64,000 bases of DNA from Aristolochia californica (taxonomy: Eukaryota; Streptophyta; Magnoliopsida; Piperales; Aristolochiaceae): the NCBI GenBank assembly GCA_029961685.1, contig JARWKL010000013.1:26070922-26134921 (forward strand), in the 5' to 3' direction. The translations under genes and the position numbers were made by a program. Position 1 is the first letter of the stretch. The number at the start of each line of letters is the position of its first letter. The notes under the pieces were generated by a model. It did no database searches. It was not told where the DNA came from and worked only from the letters and a program-made list of their open reading frames with translations. Shown piece after piece: positions 35,100 through 46,400 of this stretch.

Positions 35100-35480
35100 A
35101 GGGTTAGGGGTGGGCATCAGGTTAGGTTTCCCACCCAACCTCAAAAACCGTGTCGGATTTGTAATTTCACCCTGTGTGGGTCGAAGATAGGGTGAGATAA
35201 TAACAACAATAACAACAATAACAAAAAAAAAAAAAAAAATCGGGTTTTGGATTGGAAATGGGTTTTCCTGAATTTGACCCGAACATGACCCACATATGAG
35301 ACAAAGAAAAAAACGGGTTTAAGATGGGTTGGGTTTTATGAAGATGGAGTGGAGACAAGTCGGGTTTACAGGGACGGGGTTACAAGGATGGTGATCGGGT
35401 TTGGGTTTTAGGGTCGGGATTGGGTTCAAGTTCGGGTTTTGATAAACCTGATTCAAACCCAACTCTTGCTAGTTTGGTTT
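35100..35480. repeat. GGGTTT-rich degenerate repeat and AAC microsatellite
   Basis: AATAACAACAATAACAAC plus an A-run (35197-35240) is followed by many GGGTTT/CGGGTTT words. It looks like a low-complexity intergenic repeat; the words are too irregular for a telomere tract. Confidence 0.55.
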
Positions 35481-35699
35481 GGCTCATGAGGCTCGAATTT
35501 TGTATTATTTTATTCGGTTATGTTAGTGTCTCATAGAAGAAATGCTTAAAAAACATTTTAAAGTAAAAATATGTTTCTAACTTTTCTTGGAATGCCTATC
35601 TACCTGAATTTTTTTACCAAAAAATAACTTGGTTTTTCAGCCAAAACATTGCCAAAAATTCATATTCTAGAAAAATATTGTCCCCAAAGCATTGTGTCA

Positions 35700-36060
35700 C
35701 TCCTAGATGTTGCATCTCCTAACATTGTCTTCCTCTTATGTTGTTGCTAACAGGTATCTCTCTTTCACTCTCTTCTCTCTTTTCCCTCTCCTTTCTCTCT
35801 CCTTCTTATATCTTCTCTCTTTTGTCACCTCTCTCTTATGTGAGCCACTCTTATTTTTCTTCCCTTCTAAATTCTCTCTACCATTTTTTTTTTTTTTGCC
35901 TTCGTATTTCTTGGAGGCAAAGCATGTTATTCTACGTATCTTTGTTTTATTGCCAACATTTCTTTAGTGACCTTAGTTTGTCATACGAGGATTAAAGGTT
36001 ACATGACTTTGACTAGTCATCTTCGGTCACTCTGTCACACTGTCTTGTGTCTTATAGCTT
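35700..36060. repeat. CT-rich low-complexity tract
   Basis: Long runs of TCTC and CTTT between 35755 and 35900 produce open frames by composition alone. No gene is supported. Confidence 0.5.
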
Positions 36061-37553
36061 TTTCTCTAGGTTGTTAGGACGAAGTCTAAACGTTTGAACG
36101 GTTATTCTACTAGAATTCTATTGACCTAGGTTAACTCATGTCATGATTGTAATTCAAGCAGTTTAGATATATTTCATTCAAGAGATACAAATTCAAGGTC
36201 TATGAAAAAAAACTAGCAAAATCAACACCTAGACCTCGTGCCAAATGAAGTATCAACTCCTCTTACAAAAACACTTACAAAGAGAGCTTGAAGATTTGAA
36301 GACTTAGAGTTAGAGTGAAATTGAAAAATCTCAATAACTCTAGCTTTATAAAAGGATAACCAACCAAATTCTAATCCTCAGTATAAACGTGCATCGGAGC
36401 TTTAGGACATGTAATATATTATAAAATCATTTTTTTATTGATGCATATACATATTTTAAAATGTTTAATTCCCTCTAAAATGACCTAGATCATGCTTAGA
36501 AATCATTTTTGTATACCGGTAATAAGCATGATTGATCATTCAAATTGTAGCTAGACAAATTTTGTAACACATGATCTATCCTCCTTTCAAGCATTATCGA
36601 TCAGATAGAATGTTACCAGGCAGGATTTGTAACGCATGATTGATCAACCTCATAGGCATGATCCATTATATAGAACTCTACTGAGCCAATTTTGTAAGGT
36701 TAAGTTGTGTAAAGCATGATTGATGAATCGATAAGGCATGATCAATCATTATGCTTAGGAGACTCAAAACATATAACAGTTATACATGATTTGATCGATC
36801 TTACCTTTAAGTTGATTAATCAATCCCTTTCGCAACTGTTTGTAAATGATAAAAATGATCGTTTTGGCTATGAATTTTTATATATAGGCTCTGAAACTCG
36901 TTAGAGAGCATTCATTGTGCATTAATTGGCATATCAAAGCTTTCATGAAAGTTTCTCAAACTTGAAGTTCGTATTTTACCCTTTTTTAAGAGAAAAAAGC
37001 TAAATTCGGCTAAATTATCTCTTCAATTTCTTGGCATTCTTAGATCAACCAAAGCTCCACATACTTCATTCACATACTCTAAATGTTGGAAGCTTGGATC
37101 TAGAATAGGAGAAGGCTATCTCTCCAAAAAAACTATAAGTTTTTCATTATTTTGTATTTTCACTTTCTTTTTAAAGAGGTTTTCTAGAACCTTAAATCTA
37201 GAATAGGAGTACCCATTAGAGCCGAAATCTAGTAGTAAGAAGATATCTTTGGGAGAGATTGGGTAAATTACAAATGGGTTTTACACTTGGCTTAAAAAGA
37301 GAGCCACTTAATCTCTTTGTAATTTTGGGTACTAGAGTAAAATTAATGATTTTTTTCCCCAAGTAATGGTTCTTTGGTGGTGATTACTACTAGGAGAACA
37401 TCGACAATAATAGGAGAAAATTGTCCTCTTTTGTGGTTGTTTGCATTTGATCTTATTTTTTCTTAATTGCTTACATTGAATTGCACCACAAACACTTAAA
37501 GTTAATTTTATACTCAATTCACCCCCTCTCTTGCGACACCATGGGCCAACAAA
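36060..37553 (+). repeat. Copia long LTR (5')
   Basis: Begins near TTGTTAGGACGAAG and ends before the primer-binding site TGATATCAAAGC (37554-37565). It carries about eight GCATGATTGATCA-type words (36520-36800) and a TATA-like TTTTTATATATAGGC (36877). The relics at 18970-20105 and 39230-39650 are the same family. Confidence 0.65.
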
Positions 37554-37599
37554 TGATATCAAAGCAACCCTAAATTATTGGAAATCTAAATTACTTGAT

Positions 37600-39180
37600 T
37601 TCATTTAATTAGTTTCAGTGGCATCTAACGACAAGATGTTCCTTCTAAAAAGGGCAATCTGCCAACCATTCTATGAAATAAATTATGCATATTGGAAAGT
37701 AAGAATGAGATTCTTCTTGTAATCTATGCATTGGAACATAATATGTCACAAAGAATGAACCCTTCTACCCTCGGAAAATGATTGATGGGGAAAATGTTTC
37801 TAGGGAATTTGGAGAATTCACTAGGAAAGATAAAGAGTAGCTTAGAACAAACTCTAAGATCAACAACCTACTCCTATGTGCCTTAGGACCAAATGAGTTC
37901 AATAGAGTATGAATTTCAAAACTGCAAAGAAAATTTGGGACAAGTTAGAAGTGACCCATAAGGGAACCACTAGGGTTAAGGACTCTAGAATCATCCTATT
38001 AGTTGCCCAATATGACGAATTTAAGATGAAATTAGGTGAGTCAATAACTGCCATAAACTCCAAGTTCACTCATATCATCAATGAGTTGAATGTCCTCAGA
38101 GAAGAAATTTCCCTCTATAAAAGAAATAAAAATTTTCTCAACGCACCTCCAAAGCCATTGGACATGAAGAAGACCATCATTTGTGAGAATGCTAAGTTTA
38201 GGTGTACGCGTTCAAAAGAGTTTTTAGGTATCCTCTTAACTTATGAAATAAAATTGAAAGAAAAGGAGGAAGAACAACCTAGAAAGAAAAACATTGTTCT
38301 TAAGACAAAATCTGGTTTGAATCAGTATAGTTGTGAAGAAAGCTCTGGTGATGTGAGGTTCATTACTAAACACATACAAAGATGTATAAGAAAAAGAAAA
38401 CCTTAAGGGTATGTCAAAACAAAGGTAGAGAAAATATTTTAAAAAGACTGATATTTGTTTTGAGTGTGGCAATGTAGACAAATGCCAAAATCTCGAGGAA
38501 AGATCACGATCTTCAAGTAAGGATCCTAAGAACAAAAAAAAAAAAGGTATTGATCTCAACTCGAGATGCCATGGAAGAAGATTCTAGCCATTCCAAAGAA
38601 GAAAAAAGTGATGTGAAACTCATGGCACTAGAAGAAGATGACTCCACCACATTTGGAAGAGGTAAGTGGTCTCGATTATGAGCATGAACTTAAAAAATTA
38701 CTTGAAAATTTTGTTAGTAGCTTGAACAAATATAAAGAAAAATGTGATACGCAAAAGACAGAAATTGCCAAGCTTATGGGTGAAGTAGTTGTCCTTAAGG
38801 AAGTTAATGATGGCCATGTGGTCAATGCTCCAAGGCAACAAGAGTTTGTAGATAAACTCTCTTGTAATAGGTTAGAATTTGAAGATGGATTGATTTAGAG
38901 AAAAAAACTAAAAATATTTCTTCTCACAAAAAAATGTACTAAAGTAGTACAGTAAAAAGAAGAAAAGAAGTCATATGCATACATGTACACCCATGCTTCA
39001 TGTTAGATGCTACTCTTGCAATCAATTAGGGCATTATGCAAACATTGCAAACTGAGAAATGGGTATGGTGCAAAACAAAGTTGAGCACCCAAATCTTAGA
39101 AAAACATTAATGCTAACCAAAACTCAAGGGCAAGCAGATATGGTTACCCAAGAAATATGTTATGGGTAAAGATGAACTCT
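37600..39180 (+). pseudogene. Copia gag (UBN2 type) relic
   Basis: The clearest part (37909-38406) encodes MNFKTAKKIWDKLEVTHKGT, then SRIILLVAQYDEFKMKLGE and FTHIINELN, the standard gag fold of long-LTR Copia elements. A coiled-coil-like frame follows (38638-38898). No protease or pol is present before the next LTR relic, so pol has been deleted. Confidence 0.75.
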
Positions 39181-39229
39181 TTTCTCTCTTGTAGGTATGT
39201 CTCCATGCCAAGGGCTATTAATCGAATGT

Positions 39230-39650
39230 CAACTCTCGTCCGTATTTTGATGATAAAAACTTAATTATTCTAATAATTAAAAATATAACATTTTAGATGC
39301 ATGTCCTTCAAGAGACATAAAAACTAATGTCTATGCAAAAGAACTGGCACAACCAACTCAAGGCCGCAAGCTTCAAATGTATTTGAAGTCATCTTGAAGA
39401 AGAACCCACAAAAACAGAAATTAAAAACTAAAGATTAGAGTCCAAATGGTTTAGAAAATTTCAAACCTCTATACATGTAAAGAGAACAACCCCCATTCTT
39501 CAAAATTGAGGTACAACTTGAATCTTTTAGAGTCTTAGGTCATGTGCATTCATAACATGTTCCATAACACATGGTAATGGATAGTAATGGATGAAATGTG
39601 CAAGAACAACATTAGCTTTCAAAGATAAGTTATTATATAATAAACTAGAT
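39230..39650 (+). repeat. Copia LTR relic (3')
   Basis: Shares TTTTGATGATAA, TTCAAGAGACA and TAGAGTC-type blocks with the LTR at 36060. With that LTR it brackets the gag, which gives a pol-less derivative of about 3.5 kb. Confidence 0.5.
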
Positions 39651-40600
39651 TTAAGTTATAGAACCTCTATTAGAGAAGCATTGTGTAGTTTGGGCAAAGC
39701 CAGCGAAAATATGACTGTTCATAAGCTTAGTGAAACCATTTCCAATTTCTCCCATTGCGTTTGACATAAAGTGCCCAAACACTTGTGATTTCAACTTCAT
39801 TAACGAACTCAAATGATTATTTCGAGCATTATTCAGATGTTGAACCAAAGGTTCGTAGCATACAACTACAATATGAAATTTGTCATCAGAAACCCGAAAC
39901 TGCAACCTTAGAATGAGACCTGCTAATACCTTGTGAAAAATAAACTCAGCTATTTCACTGTGGAACCGAGAACTGTTGCATGAAGAGAACCTACTACCAC
40001 AACCTCATGCTGCAACAATATGCAATTCAATTACTGTAACATGGAACCACAAAAAATGAAACTCACTATGATAGCACGATACTCACTATCATGTTTTAGG
40101 TTTAACATTAATAGTATGGACAACCTAAACTATAGGTTAGAATGGGAGGGAACAACATAGGGATAGAACGAGTAATATAAAACAGGAATGAAGTAGGAAA
40201 TCCACCCTCATTGACTGGTTTTGAGGTTAGCCTAAGGTTGAATCGGGTTTCGGACCTTTATATCGAAAATAGGGAAACAAAATAAATGAAAATAAAGATA
40301 AAAAAGGACAATTTTTTTCTTAACAAATAAGGAGCATGTGCTATGAAACCTATACACACAAGCTGATCCCTCCTTCCTTTACAAATTTACACCATATAAG
40401 TAAGTCAGTAAAAACTGCAATATATATACCTTGATGCCAAGGCTACATAAGGGCACGCTGCTGACTTGAAACATCCCCTTCGTGCTGTGATATCCATGTA
40501 ATGAAGTTTTCCTGCAGATATTACCAGAATTACTGGAATTTGACAAGCAAAACTTCTGAACAAGAGTGTCCACCACAATGTAGCCTAAAAGCCAAGAAAC
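39651..40600 (-). other. unassigned minus-strand open frame and exon-like segment
   Basis: 39651-39905 is an 84-codon open frame, and 40424-40508 is bounded by CTGCAG and GTATAT like an exon. Neither matches a family I recognise, and the frames in the second are short. They may be remains of a host gene or another retroelement. Confidence 0.25.
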
Positions 40601-42084
40601 AATTAACAGTTACAAGGATTTGAAAATAAAGTCCCGACTAAAAGCAAAAAAGGTGTAAAAACCATTGATATTCAATTCTCAGGTCAGTTTTAAAGTTAAC
40701 ATTGAAGCATCTTCAATTTAGCTTAGTTAACTTCCAAGATCACATCAGCCAAAGATATCTCAAAAATGTTGAGGGTGGATCTATTAGCCAATTCCTACAT
40801 AGGTTATCCTCTCACAAGATAATGTTACAGATTTGAAACTTTAAGTGTAGAATCTTCAATGATTAACTTGGTGAAACAGAGAACTTAATAATTTGAACTC
40901 TATTTACCACCAAAGTGTACCTTCACTGTAAAGTTGTTTCCTCTCTTTCATCCCCTTTACCATTTTTTTCTTTTTTTCTTTTTTGCTTCTATGATGTCTC
41001 ATCACATCATAGGAAAAAAATAAAGAAGATCCTTTTCCATATTTCTTCAGAAACGCTGTAATAGATGCTGTTATCTAAAGCAGCATATTTGTGTTCATTA
41101 TCATGGCCTGCAGTTTGGTCACACTAAATCAGACAATTCAATCCACAACAAACGTTTGGTGGCTCAATTTCGTCATTACAACTCTTTTCTGTGAGCAAAG
41201 AGAGCCAAAAGGAATCAGGGGCTTTGGCACTCAAAAGACAGACAATTTCTTAATATGTTGAATCAGACATCAAATGCAAGAAAGATATATGATTCCTGCT
41301 CTTATTGACCAAAATCCAAACAAGTAGTATTGTTATTTAATCATCATCCAAGGCATTAGTGCCATTTACAGTGAACCATTCTAAGTCCCCAAATCTTCAT
41401 TCTATCTCACATCTCCCAACAGGAGCGTAACTAGAATTTTAGCAAGGCTCACTTTCAAGATTTGCACCATAAAAAATTCACATATTTTTTTATCTATTAT
41501 ATTATATCATAAAAGCTATAAACATGTGTTAAAGAGTAAAATAATTTATCAAGGTGAAAATAGATGAATGAAAATGATACAACCCTGAGGAAGGAATCCT
41601 GGTTTGAGAGAGGAGCGAACAGAGAAGAGAGAGAGGAAGCAAGAGGGAGACACATCAGTTGGTTTGAGACACGATTTTGGCAAAGGGCTGGATGAAGTTA
41701 CAATAAGACTCTTAATAAGTGTTAAAGATAATATTGTATTCAAATTTACTTTCTCTTATCATGCACTTTCATTTTATTTTGAGTCTTACTTTACCCTAAT
41801 ATGGACGAGGGTACTTTTATTATGTAATATTCTTCACACATTATAAATAAAGAGGATAAGAGCTCAACTTAATTCAAGGGAGCCGCATTAAAAATAAAGA
41901 GGACTCAACCTAATTCAAGGGAGCCTCTTCTTATCTGGACTCCTTTATTCTGTCTCCCTCATCCAAGCTTCTCTTCCCTCTCTCCTCTTTCAAGTTCAGT
42001 TTCACTTTTCTCTTCCATCTCTTTCTCTCTCCACCACTCCCACTTACAAAAGTTCAACATGGATTAAGGCCCTAGAATTTAGTA
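40601..42084. other. intergenic, LTR-like traces
   Basis: 41590-42050 resembles 52920-53050 (GAGAGAGGAAGCAAGAGGGA and GATTTTGGCAA stretches), so both are probably LTR relics of one family. Nothing coding is recognised. Confidence 0.4.
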
Positions 42085-43446
42085 TGTTGATCAAAGCAGG
42101 AGTTTTAGGGACTTTTTTTCACCGCCCGTTGTTTATTGATACTGAATTAAAGACTGTGATGGCTATTGCAAGAAGGCAGGAGAAGGTTGGCATCTTCCTC
42201 AACAAGACATTTATCTGGTTGAAATTTGTTTTCCTCTGTTGGGTTATTGTGTTCCTTGGTGATTGGCCAAACTCTTTATATTTTAGAAAGAGATATCAAG
42301 TTCTAGTATTTTCTGATCTCCGTGCACATCAAAACTCATGTTTCATTTTGGAGAACACCATGTTGGTTATCTTCTGTCTTCGACTTTCTCATATACTCAG
42401 ATTACAACAAGTCAATGAAGTTTTTCTCTTTTCCATATATTCAACATGGTATCAAAGCATGTTCTGTGAGTTGACTCGATCAACCCACAGACATAATGTG
42501 ATGCTTTTCTAATCTATCATCTCTAGTTGTTTAGGTTTGTATTCTATTTTTTTTTTCTCTTTTTTGTTCCAATACCCGTTGTTTTCTTGGCGTTCACACT
42601 TCCATATTGAGCTTTTCATAGTGCAAGTTATATATTGACGGAAAAATATTCGAGTCTACTTTCCAACACAAAACAAATTTTGTCAATCGGAGTTTTATAC
42701 AAAGAGAAATCGATATTTGAAGCAGCAGAAAGTTTTAACTTTCAAGCGGTCTTATGCCATCAAGACCGAAACTTTACATGGAGATTATATATCCAAAGAA
42801 ATATTTGTAAGTATATTTTATTAATTATTCAACCAATTCTCAATTTGAGTTTTCTAGAGGGAGATATCGATCTTGGAAGAGTCAATGGTCATGCTGGCCA
42901 AAGAAGGAAGAGTACTCAGTTCGGCCAGATTATAGATTCCGAAAGCTATCAGATTCTTTATCTAAAAATAAGTATATTTTTTTAAGAGAAATTATACATA
43001 GATGAAAGATATTGAAGTTTAGTTTCATAAAGAGAAAATTTCATGTCAATCTGATCTATATTTAAGGAGATATTCACATTTCAGTCGGCAAGGGTCAAGA
43101 TACCGAATGAAGAGAATCAAGAGGTCATAAAAGATTCAAGGACGAATATTTTTATGTCAAATTAAAGATATTTGAGTCTAGTTTCTTGAGAAACAATTTT
43201 TTTTGTGATTTTGAATTATACTTTTGGAGATATTGATATCAAAAGTATCAAAAGTCAGTTCTGCCAACAATCACTCCTTTTTCCCTATTTTCTCTCCTAT
43301 TATCTCTCCAGGCATTGACTTGATTTGAGTTGCCTTTTCTCCTAAAATCTGAGTTTTTTAGCCAAATTTGTCTTCTAATCAAAGAGTTTTGGTCCAACTT
43401 AATCACTCCATGATGTGCTCATTCAAGATATGCAATATTTTGCATC
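42085..43446 (+). mobile_element. Copia-type 5' LTR and leader
   Basis: The LTR ends TATATTCAACA at 42446 and is followed by the primer-binding site TGGTATCAAAGC (42447-42458). Its last 65 bp match the end of the LTR at 49941-50279; its 5' portion does not, so the start is doubtful. The leader up to 43446 has no open frame and is cut by the LINE. Confidence 0.6.
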
Positions 43447-46400
43447 AATTTTTTTTTTTTTTTTGAGAGAGAATGGTGTGAATGTATTACTGAGAGAAAA
43501 AAATATATATACCTTACTGTACAAAGCCTTCCTCCACAACAGGATATTGAAGGAAAACACCTAATTTAGCCTGATTATCTCCGAAGTGATTAGCAGATCT
43601 AGGAATATAATTCCAACTACATTGCAACTGAGAAATCCTCAAAAAGATCCCAGTGCCGCCAAAGAGGTTTGCAAGACTTTTAGCGCCAATTGATGACAAC
43701 TTTTGAATCGCCTTTGACATAAAGAAGACCTACCATCTGTTGATGAAAAAGATTTAATCCATTAAATAAACCAGATAGCTCGGCAGTTGTTGAGTCCGAT
43801 TCACCAAGTGACCCGGAAAAAGAGAGGAGAAGGTTTCCTTTATCATCATGGATAACCCCTCCATATCCTGTAGAGCCAGGACAACCCAAAGCACTTCCAT
43901 CGAAATTTAATTTGAAATGGCCTACCGGAGGAGACCAAGTTTTCATAGCCGGAGGGCGGGGAAGGTGAGACATTGCCGCTACAAGTTGCCAATTTCCTCG
44001 TAAGTTTACTCCTTTGATATTTTTAAATTCTTTTCGCATAAGAATCCAGGAGGTAACTTACCCAACAATTCTGTTGCTTAGAATATTTTCGAGAAGAGAT
44101 TTTCTATTGAACTTCCTGTTATTCCTTTCTTTCCATAGGGCCCAAACGATGTGACCAACGCAGCATGAGATTAATAACTTTCCTAGCTTTGGGAGGTGGG
44201 CGGTTGTGACCGTGTGAATAGTAGAAGTGTGACTTTGAGAGGGACAATATTGCAGACCAATTTTGCTGATGAGTCCGGTCCAAACAGAGTGAGCATAATC
44301 ACAATGCAACAAAATATGGTCCGCAGTTTCAGGGGAGGTCCGGCAAAACGGGCACAGGGGATCCAAAACATGCGTTCCCTGGTGCATTAACGAATCAGAT
44401 GTCAAGATTTTGTTTTGGCATGTTGTCCAGATGAAAATTTTTGCTCTCAAAGCCACGATCAAAGACCACGTAATGGCAGATGGATGACAAGATTGAGTAG
44501 AGGGGGGAGAGAGAAGAGAGTTATAGGCAGTTGAAGTAGAAAACGCACCTTGGTGACATGGAGTCCAGATCAGTGTGTCTGGAGCATTTCTGATACGAAC
44601 CGTCGATAATCTCGTGACAAGATCGGCAACTTCAAGGGCTTCATCATCCGTCAGCGCTCTTCAGAGGTTTAAATTCTACTCACCAGAATTCTGCCTGACC
44701 GTAGATATAGTCGCCTCTTTGTTTCTGGCAAGAGAGAAAATTTGACCATGGATAGTATTGAAACTACTTGGGCCCACCCACCAATCTGTCCAAAATTTTG
44801 TCCGACTGCCGGATCCAGTGTAACACTTGACAGCGTTTTTGAAAGCAGCCCACAATTGTGCTATCTTTTTCCACACAAGAGATAATTTGTTATACCTTCC
44901 TTCTATCCACCAGCCAAAAAACTTTTCTGCTTTTTCCGTCACTATGTTTCGCCAAATCAATGACGGGTGCATATTAAATTTCTACATCCACTTCATAAGC
45001 AAAGCAGAATTTGTTGTTGCAATGTCCCAAATCCCAAGACCACCCTCAACAAGAGGTTTACAAACATCAACCCATTTCACTAGGCAGTATTTTCTTTCCT
45101 CATTTTGCCCACCCCATAAAAATCTTCTTTTTAAGAACTTAATTCTATTTCTGACAGAAGCAGGGCAACGGTACAAAGACAGAAAATAAGACAGTATACC
45201 ATGAAGACAAGACTTAATAAGAGTAATTTTACCGGCTTTTGGACAAAAAATTTCCTCTCCAGGAGGCGAGTCTACCTTCAAGACGCTCAATGACTGGGTG
45301 CCAAGCAGATTTTGAAGGTAAGACAGGGGAAAGAGAGTCCCAAATACGTGCCCAAAGGGGTGGCAACTTTACAACCCAAATAATTATCCATGGAATTTAG
45401 GACTGAAGGATCAATATTGAAACCCAAAATAGCTGATTTAGCCCATCTTACCTTTTGTCTAGAAGACAGCTCAAAAAGGTTGAGCAGAGCTTTCAAGTGG
45501 GAGATCTGACTCAAGGTACCTTCTCCGAAGAGAATAGTATCATCAGCATACTGCAATAGCGGAATATCTTGGCTTGGGTCGTTAGAGACAGGATTAAGCC
45601 AACCCGTTCTTTTAGCAAACCTGACCATAGAGGCAAGATGTTCACCGATAAGAGTGAAGAGGAAAGAGGACAAAGGGTCACCTAGTCTGATTCCTCTTGT
45701 AGCTTTGAAGTAACCGCAAGGCTTTCCATTTACTAGGACAGAATATGATGCAATAGAGATACAACTTCTCATCCAAAATTTCCACTGAGTCCCAAAACCC
45801 ATTCTATCAAAAAGTTAATCAATTAATTTTCAGTTTGCTTGGTCAAAAGCCTTTTCAAAGTCAATTTTTAGGACGAATCAAGGCCGATTTGATTTTTGAA
45901 GGAGTCCAGGAGTTCATTGGCAGCCATGGAGGAGTCCAAAATATTCCTATCACAGATAAAAGCACTTTGGCAAGGACTTATGATTTTGGAAAGGTGGATC
46001 CTTAGACGTTTTGCAAGCAAACGGGTAATGATTTTATAGTAACTAGTGGTGAGACTGATTGGTCTAAAAGTGTTGTGGAAAGTTAGAGGAGGATTATTTG
46101 GGATAAGAACAATGAAAGAAGCCCCTATAGCCTTATGGGTGATGCCGACTTGGTTGAAATTTTGGACAAACGCATATACATCTGATTTGATGGTATCCCA
46201 AAATTTGTGGTAAAACTCACCATTAAAACTATCCGGCCCAGGAGCTTTATCTTTTGGAAGCCCCCAAACTGTCGAATTTATTTCTTTTGTGTTGAAAGGC
46301 TTTTCTTGATCAAATGCCTCTAACGAAGAGACTCGCAGATAGTCGAGTTGAGGCAGCTTTGGCCGATTAAAGCGCTCTTCTAAATACATCTCTGAGAAAA

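Noticed and set aside
35100..35480. Interstitial telomere repeat
   Set aside because: GGGTTT words are irregular and mixed with CGGGTT; there is no run of perfect TTTAGGG units.
35707..35995. Ser/Leu-rich membrane protein frames
   Set aside because: They arise from a CT-rich low-complexity tract and are open in two frames at once.
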